This document shows positions 45,449 through 59,100 of a stretch of DNA of 64,000 bases, one piece after another. The notes beneath the pieces were generated by a model. It searched no databases, was not told where the DNA came from, and was given only the letters and a program-made list of their open reading frames with translations. The stretch lies in NCBI RefSeq assembly GCF_003473485.1, contig NC_053046.1:8132001-8196000 (forward strand), written 5' to 3'. Each line of letters starts with the position of its first letter. The stretch's first letter is position 1. A program made the translations under genes and the position numbers. Source of the DNA: Medicago truncatula. Taxonomy: Eukaryota > Streptophyta > Magnoliopsida > Fabales > Fabaceae.

Positions 45449-48400
45449 TCAAGTGCTAATGGGTTGCACTCTAATTGGGAGCTTCTTCTTCATCTTAACA
45501 GTTGGAAAGTATACTATTTCATCCCTCTCAGCCTCCCATCTGCAATGTAGAAACCAATCACATGTTAAAGTCACAAAACATATGAACAAAAAAATTATAG
45601 GTTAGCTGTTATATTACCTATAAGTAGTAACAAGATGGTGAAGGAAGATAGAGAGCTCTAGCCTGGAAAGTTCTAACCCAGGACACAGTCTATGTCCACT
45701 CCCAAACGGGGTAAAGCAATTGTTACTAGGCACAACTCCAATTTTCTGCAAGCATAGAACATTGTATATATAATTGCTTCATGTAAGTATATGATCTTAT
45801 ATAAACATGAATAGATATAGGTTTAAAAGCTAAATTACCTCCCATCTCCATGGATCAAACTTATAAGGGTTTTCATAGTTTTTTGAGTCCATGTGAACAG
45901 AGGTAAGAGATGCCATAACACCCCAATCTTTTGGAATTAAGTACCCTGCATTCATATGCAAAAAAAGTTAAAATTGCAATATTGTTTTATTTGTATGCAT
46001 TTAGGCCAAAGATAACTTATCTTGTGAATAACTACACTACCTTTAATTTCTACATCTTTGACTGCTTTCCTCCAAATCCCATTGACTATATTGGCCATTC
46101 TAAGAGTTTCACTGATGACCTTTTGGAAAGGAGATGGAAGAGAAATCAATGAACATAATAATGCTAATTACATTTTTTATGAGGGAACATATGATATTGT
46201 ACATATATGAAAGCTAACATTTTGAGTAAATGGTAGTGACATGTAGTCGGTCCATGTATAACCATCTGGGCAATTAGTCTTCTGCTTCTTCAATTCCATG
46301 TTCTCCTCCTAATAAGAAAATAAATGAATCAGATAAATCATATATGAAATTTTTATTTGGTTGTATATTTAGTCGACAAGATTAATAACTTCAAAATTTT
46401 CATTGCTTAGCAGAGTAATATAGACTTGCGGAATGTTTGAATTGATTTATTTAAGTTTATTTACTGACACAAACTTATGAAAATAATTTAAAGCTTATAT
46501 GAAAATAATTTAACTTTATTTTATCTTTTGAATAGAAATAGCTTATAAACGTTTATGATATAAGTTTTAAATTAAGTTGTTTATCCAAATAGAGCCTTAT
46601 TAGTATTGCGATTAAATAATGCAAGTGGAGATATGTCATTGCACCAATGCTGCAGAAATATCGAGCAAAATTCTATTATTAAAAAGATTTTTTTTTTATT
46701 TTTTATTTTATATAAAATTGACACACAAAGGGAGAATCTTATGTTCGAATTTGAATAAACACAAATCCCAATATTGCTGGTTGAATTAGACCTTATATTT
46801 TGAATGGCTGAATTAGACCTTATTATATTAGATTATGTAATTTATTTTAAATTATAAATTTGATATGTTCAATCATTTAACCATATTAGACTACATTTTT
46901 TTTCGTATTATTTAAAATAAAATAAAAATATGATATCATAAAAGTTAGGTTCTATGAAATATCATGTAAAATATCAAAATGGAGCATGATCTCATTAATA
47001 TATTCATTAGTCTATTTAAATATGCGTCATATTAATTATTTAATAAGAAATGAATATTTAGAGCCTGTTTGAAACACTTCTCAAAAACTCTTTTTTAGTT
47101 TTTAAAAATTTGAAAATTAAAAACTTTTTTGCTAAACTATTTTTTAAAATTACAGTTTTGGAAACTGTTTCGAATTTTTTTTAGTTTTGAGGACTAAAAC
47201 TAAAACATGTAAAAGGATAATTATTGTGAGAAGAGGACTTGTATATTTCAAAAATTGAAAACAAAAACTATTTCAAACAGACTCTTAGACTTTTAAAAAG
47301 GTTCCCTCAAAAAAAAAAAAAAACTTTTAAAAAGGTTACGTTTAGGTCTAACAATAAGAAGTTAAATTTATGCTTTGAATGTTTTGACCAGTTATACAAC
47401 TTTACAAAACCTAGCTCAACCCAATATATATCCATCTTTGGAGCTACATTTGGTTGGACACAGACATAAATCTTTTATATTTAGTGAACTTACCATAAGT
47501 TTGGATAGAGCAAGAGGATAATCAGTGAGGAATTTGAGGGCCAAGGTCATGGCCGTAGGAAGGGTCTCTTCCCCTGGGATCATAAACTCGATGATGTTTT
47601 GGCTAATCATTTCCACCATCAGGTTTGAACTTGAGCTTGATTGAGACAACTCACCCTTATCCCTTAGGAGTGCATCCACCACATCATTCACTACACCAAC
47701 CTTCTCATCATCTTCTGCATTATTATCCATTATTAACTTCATTCTCTCCTCAACTATCCTCCCCACCATCTTCATCATCCTTTCCTTAGCCTGCACAGTA
47801 TATTCACACATAATTACTTACACACTTTAATCACATACTAACTAATTAATTTCAACTTCATATTATTGTTAACAATTAAGACCTTACTTATAACAAGGAC
47901 ATTGTTATTATATGTGAAAGTAGGTTAAATCAAGTTAGGTTTTGCAAGATCTAAGTTGGACTTGATAAAAAAAAATCAAGACCCTAGTCTAGCATGTTAC
48001 TTACCATAGATTTTTTTTAGACTTTAGTTCTTTCTGACTTGCAAGCTTAATTAAAGAGTAAATAGTCAATTTCCCCCCTGAAATTGTAAGTTTCATCAAT
48101 TACCCCCCTGAAATTAATAAAACTTCAATTACCCCCCTGAAATTTCACAACGTTAGTCAATTTACCCTCTCCGTCAAATTATTCTGTTAGTGAACATGAC
48201 GTTTTGCAAATACCCCCCTGAAGTTTTGCACTTATGTGCAAAATGCCCCCCAAACTTAAAAATTTATATTATTTTTTTCCTAAAAACAAACAATTAATAG
48301 TTAAATATTAAAACTAACTATTAATTTTGGAATTTGGGAAAACTACATGCATATATACATCAAAATAGGCTCCAAAATGGGAAAAAATATGTATTTTTTA

Positions 48401-51329
48401 AAGTGACAATAATGGGATGATTTGTGGATTAATATTGGGGGTTGTGTAGTTTAAATGGTTTGAGCAAATTGTTGAAGGAGTTGGAGGAGTTAAAAGACTA
48501 AGATGGTGAAGGAGAAAATATAAATATAAATTTGATTATTAATTTGTTTATAAACCTCTAAAAATAATAATTTGTCTATTAGAAATAATAATTATTGTCA
48601 CTTTAAAAATACACATTTTTCCCTATTTTGATGTATATATGTATGTAGTTTTTCCAAACTCCAAAATTAATAGTTAGCTTTAATATTTAACTATTAATTG
48701 TTTTTTTAAAAAAAAATAATATAAATTTTTAAGTTTGGGGGGCATTTTGCACATAAGTGCAAAACTTCAGGGGGTTATTTGCAAAACGTCATGTTCACTA
48801 ACAGAAAAATTTGACGGAGGGGGTAAATTGACTAACGTTGTGAAATTTCAGGGGGGTAATTGATGAAACTTACAATTTCGTGGGGGAAATTGACTATTTA
48901 CTCCTTAATTAAAAGTCTATTTTATATTAATATATTCAAATAAGTAATTCGCCATGTTTAAATAGAATAACGAGTTAATATGTCAATGAAATTATATTAT
49001 ATTTTATGATTTAACATGATATATATTTAGAGACTGATTTTATATGACTATCTTATTCAACTATATTTTATAATAATACATTTTTTTTTTTAAAAAAATG
49101 TATAATTAATGTAAGCTAATATACTTGAATTAATGAAAATGTTTTCCGAAAAAAAAATGAAATTGTTTAACACAAATTAGATTAATTATATATATTTAGT
49201 TTGTGGGTCGACCTTTAAGGATTTGTATAGTGTTGTTCCTGGAAACTTGATGGGTAAGCAAATCAAGCCTTTGATAAATTCTTCAAATTCTCTTTTCAAC
49301 AAGTCCAAATCTTCACCAGGACCAACGCTCATCAAAACTTTAATCAAAATAGGAAATGTAATCTGGTATATATGCACATCCACAAAAAGTTCAAAAGAGA
49401 AAAGATAATTAGGAGAAAATAAATATATTCAAATAAAAAAAATAGTGAAAGAAAATATCATTATTAAATAAAAACAGAGAGACCTTTTTTACTTCATCTT
49501 GAATGTATATTGTTTTGTTGGTCCAAGATGCTAAGCATTGTTTGACAGAGTGTTGAATATCTCTAGTGATTTGAGATTTAAATTGTGGGGACTTAAGAAA
49601 CACTGCAATGAGTGAATGCAGTTTCTTGTGCATGGTCCCGTTCAATTGGAGTATAGAGTGTTTTCCCATTAATTCTCTAATTGATTTTGGATAAGCAGGG
49701 ATAAAATTGTTCTTTTGATTCAGTAGAACCACCTTGTTCACTTCTGGGTCCGTTGAAATTATCACATTGCTTCCCAAAATGTTTGTCTTAAACACATTCC
49801 CATAACTGCATTTACATATACAAAATGTAAATAAAAACACGTTTGTTTTCACTAATTGAAAAGGATTATTAATTAATTATATATGAATATGTAGTTGAGT
49901 TAATCAACATTTCGAAAAATGTAAGGTCAGCGATTTAGTCTTTCAAATTTACGAAATAATAAATTACTATTTTAAATTAGAGAATATCAAAATCTCTTTA
50001 ATAAACATCTTTTAAAGTGAACGAAATTTATGGTCCAAAATAACAAAAAAATGACTAAATTGATTGACATTGTTGAATTCCAAAATTTGAGGTACTAAAT
50101 TACTCATCTACTTCTACCATTTCAACTACTAAAATAATTGCTTTCAATCATATAGATCTCATGGATACTATTATTATTTCCTCCCACACAGTCCACTCTA
50201 GCTGGAAATAGATCTCTCATGCGACATTGGCAAAATCTTAATCTTAGAAAAATAAAAGCATGGGGCAGGGTTAAAATATTAAAATTGAGGATATGTGTGG
50301 TATGAGATTAAAAATATGAGAATTTATAGTAACTCTTTATCTGCATTGGTTTAATTAGCCACACTCCATTGAGATGTGCAAGCTGCAATGAAACAGGAAG
50401 GCTAGCTGATTATTTATAAAATATAGCTGTTGGAAGGAAGTATCCTTTCCTTCTGTCAAAAAATGAAGTACCCTTTCAAGCCACTTTGCGATCACTAGAT
50501 TCAAAATGAAATTGGATTCCAAATTTTATGCATTCACGCCGTTAGCACATATTTGTAATTATTGAATCGAGATCGTTTCAGATTATAATACAAATTTTAA
50601 TATTTTTTAAAAGAAAAATTGTATATTTGACATCTATACCAATATGCTACTTGAAATGCGCCAAAATTTTGACTGCCGACAATCATCTTTCATTGAAAAT
50701 TTAAATATAGTCACCTTGTGGCAAATATTGATCCAAAATTTTCAATAAATGAGGTCAAAGTTATATCATAAAAATTTATATAAAAACATATATAAGCGAG
50801 TAAGCGATTAAAATTTATATAAGTTCTACTGTGTCAATAGTTATTTTGGTTCATAATTAAGACTAAAGTTTTTGTGGTTCCAAATAATAAGATTCACATA
50901 TCACTATTTGGTGAGCATGCATGCCATTGGCCTCGTGGAGAAATTATGAAAGGATGTGAGAATATGCAAAAAGCAAAATACTACAATTAAGAATCATAAA
51001 TCAAAATCATATCATCCATGTGTGAGATAGAAGGGATCAAATAAAATAATATAGTAATTAACAATAATGATAAAAATAATTAGGATAATTAAATAAATTA
51101 TAATTTATAAGGCTTACATAGACTTGCGTTTTTCCATGAAGGTGACAGGGCAAGAAGAATAGCCAGAAGCAATGAAGTCAAGAGTCTCTCCAAGTAAAGG
51201 CCAACCTGAGTTTCCTTTTGGAATTTTAATTCCATTTCTTAGCTTAATATTATTCTTCTCCTTCTTCACAAACCATAAACTCATTAACAATACAATTATG
51301 CTCACATATACACCTATAAACCATTCCAT
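45449..51329 (-). CDS. CYP90C1: Cytochrome P450 CYP90C1/ROT3-like, brassinosteroid C-23 hydroxylase
   Basis: Nine exons encode 491 residues: 51118-51329, 49484-49805, 49213-49362, 47494-47790, 46219-46308, 46041-46119, 45839-45945, 45618-45745, 45449-45539; total 1,476 bases in frame. An N-terminal membrane anchor (residues about 1-20) precedes a proline-rich hinge ([16 protein letters not shown]). The I-helix has IPGEET at 299-304, the K-helix ExxR is Glu361-Arg364, and the haem loop [10 protein letters not shown] places the haem cysteine at 440. CYP90C1 and CYP90D1 hydroxylate C-23 of brassinosteroid precursors at the ER. The [18 protein letters not shown] run, the [18 protein letters not shown] block and the gene order beside BGAL3 and the methylthiotransferase favour CYP90C1 (At4g36380) over CYP90D1. 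It lacks the longer N-terminal extension of Arabidopsis ROT3 as I remember it. Introns 3 and 4 carry MITEs. Confidence 0.92.
46432..46602. repeat. MITE-like segment in CYP90C1 intron 4
   Basis: Begins GGAATGTTTGAATTGATTTA and ends near GTTTATCCAAATAGAGCC, with TTAAGCTTATATG/ATAAGCTTTAAATTAAG-like complementary words inside. It resembles segments at 55.3-55.7 and 61.1-61.7 kb rich in AGCTTATAAGCT words. No target duplication could be fixed. Confidence 0.4.
47058..47287. mobile_element. Tourist-like MITE in CYP90C1 intron 4
   Basis: The element at 47061-47284 (224 bp) has ends GAGCCTGTTTGAAA and, on the right complement, GAGTCTGTTTGAAA (13 of 14 match), flanked by TTA on both sides. A TTA duplication is the PIF/Harbinger (Tourist) preference. 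The interior is A/T foldback sequence with paired TTTTTAGTTTT/AAAACTAAAA words. Confidence 0.82.
48046..48913. mobile_element. Mutator-type foldback element in CYP90C1 intron 3
   Basis: The element at about 48056-48903 (848 bp) opens GAGTAAATAGTCAATTTCCC and closes with the complement. The arms run for about 300 bases or more, as shown by paired AAATACCCCCCTGAAGTTTTG near 48216 with its complement near 48770 and CATCAAAATAGG near 48358 with CCTATTTTGATG near 48620. The flanks are a 10-bp direct repeat CTTAATTAAA at 48046-48055 and 48904-48913; 9 or 10 bp of it is the target duplication. Confidence 0.88.
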
Positions 51330-51870
51330 AATTTTGAATAAACTATATCACGTACTTAGAAGATATATATGACCTTGAAAAGGTGGCTATATATATATAT
51401 ATATATAGATAGTTCAGACTATATATGGGTTTTGTATGTATATATAAAGGGTTCCAGCTACCTGTTTTGCTGTACTTGACCGATAAACACTCTTGTTTGT
51501 TTGTTTCTTGGGAGTGAAAGAGAAAAAGATGAGGGGAGAGAAGAGAAGAATAAAGACAAGTCAGAAGAATTTAAAGTTGGGAAGAAACTTCCCTTTGGAG
51601 ATCAATCTACTTATAGTAAATATACAAATATTTTTTAGCTCATAAAAAAAAGTGTATAAATAATTTTGACCGGACTTCTATGGTATATATAAATAAGAAA
51701 GGGAATCTATAATGTATTATATATTATTGTAAAGTCCAGTCAAGAAATTATATATATTTTAAGGAACAATCCCAAAAGAAAAAGAAAAAAGTAATTTTAT
51801 TCTTTATATAAGTTTTGGCTATAGTAGTAATTTCCAATTTTTCTTATATTCACAGCTAAATAACCATAAA

Positions 51871-52012
51871 GGTGTCTCAGTCAACTTAACTCAATTGACC
51901 AGACATTACATTGTATATATAGAAGTTGGAGTTCGAGCCTCTTATATATCCCACTTATTCATCATAATATATGAAAATTTTTAACCATTAAACTACTTGA
52001 CTAAAAAAAAGT
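51871..52012 (+). mobile_element. tRNA-derived SINE (diverged)
   Basis: GTGTCTCAGTCAACTTAACT with box A-like TTAACTCAATTGACC, box B-like GGAGTTCGAGCCT, a CCCACTTATTCATCATAATA body and a TTAACCATTAAACTACTTGA tail ending in an A run. It has the same tail logic as the other SINEs here but a different head, so it is probably another subfamily. A short TAAAGGT occurs on both flanks. Confidence 0.65.
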
Positions 52013-54304
52013 TCGTAAAGGTAATCATGTGCAAGTAAAGATTGCAGCTTTTGGGTATTGATGTGTGGTCAAGAGATTTGTAATTTTTGTTGTTGTGCAT
52101 TGCACTCTTTAATTTTTAAGATGCTACAAATTATATTTAACATTTTTGTTACAAATGATATTTTAATAATCTTGTCATATATTTTGAAAATTAGTATAGA
52201 AGATATAGAAGGGAAATTTTGGATTTAAAATCTAGGTAGTCATCTAGGGCTCCAAAGCATCCATCCATGTAATGAGAGATGGGCATGATCTTATAAGCCA
52301 CGTTCCTTTTATTTTGTCTTCACTTAATTTAGACAGATATTGTTACCCACATCTTGTCCAAATTCATCCATGCCATTGCCACCTATTATAAATATAGTTC
52401 TCCTTAGGGAGTAGGGTTAGTCTAATTCAACTCATTTGTGAGTACTCAATCATTCTGATGTTTAAGAGTGTTTTTAACTGTAATTTCATTTTCAGTTATT
52501 ATCCCTGGCCATCTTTTTTTTTTTTTTGTTTTTTTTGTTTTTTCTCTTTTCGTTGAAATCTGACTCTGTGAACTGATTCAAACCAGGGATGTATAGAAAA
52601 ATACAACCGATCGAATGTGAATTCAAATTAATATCAGTGTAATAATGTAATACTTGTTATAAAAAAATTGTTAGTGTTTAAGAGTTAACTTTTTACTAAA
52701 TACTTTCTTCCAAAATAATTTTTTTTACTAAATATTTGTCCAACAAACTCATTGTTGGATCGCTTTATGAAAGTTACGTTATTAGTGTATTGATTGTATG
52801 AAAAATTATTACATGCTATCGAGATACATTAAGATTTAATCAAACTTAAGTGGTTAACAACAAGTTCTACTATACAACAAATTGTTCATAAGAATCTGAG
52901 TTTGATTTAAGGGTGAAACGATTTTTCATCAATTTTTACTTATATTACGATTGAATTCTAAATTACCATAACGAATTTTCCCTAAAAACAATAGGTTTAC
53001 ACACACAAAAAAGTACACTATAGATTTTTTAATAAACCAAAAAAAAAAACATTAAAAATTTCTCAAGACACAAGATGTAGGAAGGGAAAAAAAACAGTTA
53101 CAAAGTCACAATGCCTAACTACTAACAAAATTAACACCAAACCACTCATAACCTAGCTACTAACAAAAAGAGTAAAACATAACATTCAATTTAGGTAAGA
53201 ACCACATGCATAAAATAGGATGTGTCTACCTTTAATGAGCTCAACTTTAAATTCTTTTGACATACTATAAAATAGGATGTTATAATTTTATATTAGATCT
53301 AACACATTTTTATTATTCGATTTGTAAAATGAGAGGAAATTAATGAAGAAGTTTATAAGTATTCTACGTAATACGTATATATCATCAAGGCTTCATATAG
53401 GGTTTGGAGAGTGTTGGCATGCAGAAGTTGTAGAGGAGTGGCAATGAAATGTCTAATCGTTTGAGTTTATGGTAGGCTCAGTGCTCTTGCTTGCAGATGC
53501 ATGTTGTCAATGTCACACCGTGATGAGGAAGGAATATAAATCATTTTTACCATTTGTTTCTTATATATATCTGATAAGTGTCAGAATTACTAAACTGTAA
53601 CCATACATCATTATATTAATCATAAAAATTGTAAAGATACCAAGTGAGTGAGTGTTTGTTAACATAATAAAATGTAGTGTTGTTTTTGTACTATCATGCA
53701 CATGCACATGCACTACCCTGGGCAAGGCTGCAAGTGTGCACGTGAGATGAACCTTGTGGTCCAATGAAGGAAGGATACTGAACTTGTTAACATCTTTTCC
53801 ATCCATCTATCACTTTTTCCATTACTAGTGCTTTCGTCTAGTCTGCATCATCGTTGCTCATCAGTCTTCACCACCTCCCAACACTATCCTTGTCCAGGAT
53901 ATCTCTCTCTCTCTAGCTTTCTTATGCACTTTCTTCTTTTCAAACATTTTTTACTCAAACCAAGCAATTGACCTAAAGTATTTTAACAAGTTCCACCAAA
54001 GACGAATTATTTATGAATACTTGAGTTCATTTTTGAATCGAACAATTCTTAATCAGACTATACTTAACTTTTGGCCAAATTCTACATTACCAAAGTCCTT
54101 TTTCCTTGAAAAAGAAAAGTTAAAAAAAAACACTTTTGACTCGAAAACATGAACTTAATATGTAGGTGTTTTTGTTTCAAAAAAAAATAAAATGTAGGTG
54201 TTTTATTTTTGCATGTGAATCAAAAGGAGGGAGGGGGAGACCCAGGGCTAAGAGAGGACCATGCTATGTAGTTTGACTTTCAATACTAGCTACTGCTACA
54301 ACAG

Positions 54305-54953
54305 TAAGGCTTTGTTTGGATCACAAAAGAAAAAGAAAGTGAGAGGAAAGAAAGTAAGAGGAAAGATTGTTAAAGGAAAGAAAGTAAGAGGAAAGTGAAT
54401 GGAAAGTGGGATGATTGTTTGAGTGTTTGGTATGAGTGAAAGTGAAAAGAAAAAAAGATGTATATTTTTTAAAGTGACAAAACTAACCCTATCCAAAGAT
54501 GAAATACTACATTAGAATAAAAATATAAAATATGCTCTCATCAATAGAAATAAATAACTAACTTCCTCAACAAAAAAATAAATAAATAAATAAATAAATA
54601 AATAAAGAACACTAACGTTTATTTATTTTTTTGAAAGAAAAGAAATAATGTTTATGATGGCGCATTGGTAATTTGGTCCGTTGGTAACTTGGTATTTTTC
54701 ATAAGACTTACTAATTATAGATTAAAAAACAATGATTTTATGGGTATTTTTGTCTTTTCATGAAATAACATGTTCCATCTTCACTTTCTTTGCATAAGTG
54801 AGCCGAAAGCATTTTTACGTGGGTCCCAGTCTGAAACTTTCTTTCCTTGCATTTTTGTTGTTGTTCCAAACTAGAGAAAGTGGATCTTTCCATCAACTTT
54901 CCATCCCATCACAATCTTTCCTTATTCTTTCTTAGGAAACAAACACACCCTAA
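54305..54953. mobile_element. Tourist-like MITE (643 bp, tentative)
   Basis: The left end GGCTTTGTTTGGATC and the complement of the right end GGGTGTGTTTGTTTCC share GG-T-TGTTTG; both flanks are TAA (54305-54307, 54951-54953). The subterminal left arm is an AAAGAAAGTAAGAGG-type purine run answered by a CTTTCC/TTCTTT run on the right. An (AAAT)n microsatellite sits inside at about 54580-54606. Confidence 0.6.
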
Positions 54954-56199
54954 GGGTCATAGTCCTCCTCCTCCCAAAATGGACTTCCTACCTTTAATAT
55001 CATATCATTCCCAAACAAAATGTTTCATCACCATTTCGAGGATTAATGCATTCTACACCTTCCAAAGAGAATTGCTAATTGCAATAACATGAAAAATTTT
55101 AAGTGTTATGCTAACAAGCTAGCGTTTAAGAATATTATTTAAAAAAATCCATATAAAAAAACGTTTACCTTAGAAATGCAATGATAAATATATTATGTTC
55201 TATGCATGCAAAAGTTTCACTTTTTTTATTCTTTAAACAATACTTTAAGGATACATGTTAAAACATTTTTAATACGAAACAAGTGGCTCCAATGCCTCCC
55301 AAACCCTTTCACTTTCAATTGAAGGTTTGTTTAAATAAACAACTTAATTACACGGTTGTATTTAAACAAGTACTTATAGAATAAGATGTATATAAATTAT
55401 TTCTACAACTCAGTGAAAAAAATTGGAACAAACACTGCATGAGCTAACACAACTTACAAAAATAGCATACAATACATGACAAGAATTGGGGTAGAAGCAG
55501 CATACAAGAGCTTATATGTGAAGTGTTTCTACAATTGATGAAGGAAGCATAAACTAAAAACAGCTAATAAAATATGAAGTTCTCTTGAGGAGTTTGTGAA
55601 AATAAGCTGAAAGCAGCTTATAAATCATATCAGAAAATTATTTTTGTAAGCTTTTTTAAACACTTAAATTAATATTCATGTCAACAAGACAACCTCAAAT
55701 AAGATTATCCAAATGTTTTCTAATCTTTTTCCATCATGCAGCATTGAGACATAACATAGGAACAAGTGGCCAGATAGATAACTAGGAAAACTACTTGATA
55801 TGATGGTTGATTGAGTGATAACATCAGACTCCTAAGAACTATGGTGTAAAATTTAAACAAATAAATTAATAATAATATGATTCAAAGACCATATTAAATC
55901 TTCCGTGTGCTTCATCAAAGCCCGCTTATAACAACATATTTAAAGACAAAAATCACAGCAATCCTCCCCTAGGCTATTTGGTTTTGATGTTGCATTGCAG
56001 GTTGTCAATATTCTCAGTGCTACATTGTATGGTTTGATGCAGAGTCGAACCATTTTCGCGGAAAACTTCATAATTTCACTCCATTGCATGGTTGTAGGGT
56101 TTTTCCCACAAAATGTGGTTTAGTCAACGCCGAGGTAAATTACGATTGCTATATCCAGAAATTGCGACGACAAACTGTTTATGCAGCAAAGTTTTACTT

Positions 56200-59100
56200 T
56201 TACATGCTGCAAGCAACAGCTTCTCTTTCCAGATTATTGTAAAATGAACTCAATTTAGTAATAGCAAGTGCTTCGCCGAAGAGTGATGCCCTTGTAGATC
56301 TTGTTATCTGAACTTCAACATAATCGCCAACCGCAGGATTTCGTTTTGTATTAACATCTTCCCTGTCTGAGATTGGCAGATTGACAAATATAACCCGATG
56401 GCCCTTGTCACTCTTGCCAATTAGTTCGGTATCTGGAGCTCTTTTATTGGGTCCTTCAACTAATACAAGCTGTGTAGTTCCAACCTGTTCATCGTAACAC
56501 TTTCCTGTGCTCTCACGGAAAGTCTCAATAAGTTCAGTTAGCCTCCTCTGCTTAGTTTCCTCAGGAACATCATCGACATAGTTTCTGTGGGCATGAGTTT
56601 TCTCCCTCATGCTATAAGCAAACATGTATGCCATATCATAACCAACTTCTTTTACTAGAGTCAATGTGTCAGAATGATCCTCCTCCGTTTCTCCACAAAA
56701 ACCTGTTAGAATTGCAAATTGCAAATATTAAAAGACTGCAATCAGAGGCTAATTGCTTATACTGTAAAATACTCACCTGTGAACTAAAACAATTAAGGTA
56801 GAAGATATAGCTAAATTATCAACGAGCTTTTATACCTTTAGTACTTCTAACAAAATAAGAATGTTGTTGGTTCATATGGCATTGACATATCAATATCAGT
56901 ATGCTACTCCTCAGTAGTACATACAAAAAACTTGATGATGAGATTCCCTAATAAAGATTTTATTAACCCTTTCCTAGACCTCTTTCAACCACAAAAGAAC
57001 CTCTATAATTTTGTTGGGGAAAATCATTGAATTTTTTTTTTAATAAATTCAGGAGTGCAAGTAGAAGATGTAAGCAGACAGTCATCGGAAATGTGTAAAA
57101 AAACCAAGATTTTCCCTACTAGGTAGAGTTGGGCACATGGATCAGTCAATACCATAAAGTTCCAACTCTTGACATGTATTAGGCCCAAAAATAGACCATT
57201 TACCTCTAAACTTCTCTCAATAGTTTGGCTTATTTCCTTGGTCTCCCTCTACAATTGGACTATCCCTCATCTAGTCTACTCACTTTACCGGTGCTTCCAC
57301 AAGTATTCTGCATACATGTTCAGACTTCAAACCATCTACAACAAGTATCTACTATCTTCTTTACCCTAGGGACTACTCTAATTTTCTCGCTGCTGATTAT
57401 ATTTCTTATCTTCATGTCTTATGATGTGGAAAATAGAAAAACAATTTTTCAGAATGTACTTGAGTTTCTTAGCACCCAAAACATGGAAATTACAATGATA
57501 ATAAATGACTGATGCAATTTACAAGGGTGAGCAACTAAGCTAGCACTACATCCTAAGATATATTGATCTCGTTCTACCTGCTATACGATGGATCTAAACT
57601 ACTTGGGGAATGAAAATTTAAAAAGGTCTAGGAAAATGAAGCTTTAATGAGGTTTTATCTCCCACACTCCTCCTCAAGTTGGTGAACGGGTATTCCCCGT
57701 TCCGAGCTTGGATAATGGGTACTATTCTCTCAAAAACTGAACTGCTCAATTCTTTGGTGAGAATTTCCAAAAGCTCCCCATGTAGAAATGTGTTCTTCAC
57801 CTCAAATTGTTCTAATTCCCAACCATAATTGGCAGCAAGAGATAATGATACTCAAATTGCATTCATTTTAATGCAACTGGAACAGATGTCTCTAAATAAT
57901 TGATTCCGTATGTTGTGTGAAACCTTTGCCTACCAATCTTACTTTGTACCGCTCAAACGATCCATCAGCTTTATACTTTATTATCTACACCCAATTGCAA
58001 CCAACAGATTGTTTCCCTTCAGGTAAGAGTAACTATCCCCCATGTTCTGTTCTTCTCCAATGCCTCCAACTTCATACCCATGACCTGTTTCTACCTAGAT
58101 AAAAAGGGCAACCCGGTGCACTGAAACTCCCGCATATGCAGGGTCCGGGAAGGGGTCCCACCATTTGGTGTATTGTACGCAGCCTTACCCTGTTTTACAC
58201 AAAAGGCTGTTTCCAGGACTTGAACCCGTGACCTTTCGGTCACATGACAACAACTTTACCAGTTGCGCCAAGGTTAGCCCTCTTGTTTCTACCTAGTTAA
58301 TGCCTCAAAAACATTATTGGGAATGAAGTTTAGGTATAGGTAAAAAAAAATAATTGCGGGTTGATGTCTTCATGAGAGTTTTTCAAATGAGGTAGTTTGA
58401 GAGCGGTATAGTGGCTGAATGGTACACTTTCTGGTTTCTTTTCTGATGACAATTGGAGGTCAATGTCATCTTCAACAGTTTGGACTTCTGTTGAGTACTC
58501 CTTGCCAATTACCATTATCAGACCTAAGTCTTTAAGTGCTCACACTAAACTGGTTTTTAATCATTGAGAAAAAAATTTGGGAAGAGGTGCCCACTTCAGA
58601 TTTACGCTCAAGTAGAAAAATCTAAGTAATCCGAGTACAGTCATCTAAAAGGGTTATATAAGCCATCGAGCCCCAAACACTTTTAGAATAGAAGATGGAC
58701 CCCAAACATTAGTATGAACAAGGTAAAAAGGAAATTTGTATCTTTTATCACTTAATGTGCTTTGCAATTTCACATACTTCACAATGAAAACTCTCAATAT
58801 TAAACCCAGAAATAATAATAGAAGCATATCTTTGGTGCCTCCAAAAGAATGATGTCCTAACCGATACAGGAAAAACATAGTTATTAATATACAAGAGAGT
58901 ACGGAGTCTGACGCAAATTAGTGAGAAAGAGGGGGTTTTCAGTGTGGTTGACAAATTTGGTTTGACACAATAATAAAGGTCATCCCCTTCTCTAACTAGA
59001 ATGTCCAACTGTCTAAACCTCCTGCCCCTCCAATCTTTGTCTTGAAATTCACGACAATCACTAAAAATCCCCAATTAAGTGGAGTGTTTTGGGACTTGAA

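Larger units (their letters stand above)
51330..56199. other. Gene-poor stretch between CYP90C1 and methylthiotransferase
   Basis: Holds the P450 promoter (with a TA microsatellite at about 51391-51407) and the methylthiotransferase 3' region. A SINE lies at 51.9 kb and a MITE at 54.3-54.95 kb. The segment around 55330-55670 contains repeated AGCTTATA words shared with 61.1-61.7 kb. I see no gene; the longest frames are MITE or low-complexity sequence. Confidence 0.55.

Noticed and set aside
45449-51329. Naming the P450 CYP90D1
   Set aside because: The IPGEET I-helix block and the gene neighbours fit CYP90C1; as I recall, CYP90D1 differs at the I-helix block and lies elsewhere in Arabidopsis.
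53681-53760. miR408-like hairpin (ATGCAC words near CTGGGCAAGG)
   Set aside because: The mature miR408 sequence is not present, only a short similarity, and no convincing star arm was seen.
58099-58283. tRNA-like sequence with good A and B boxes
   Set aside because: It is the head of an Au-type SINE with a target-site duplication and a non-tRNA body, not a functional tRNA gene. The same applies to the tRNA-like heads at 17.5, 32.4, 37.1 and 51.9 kb.
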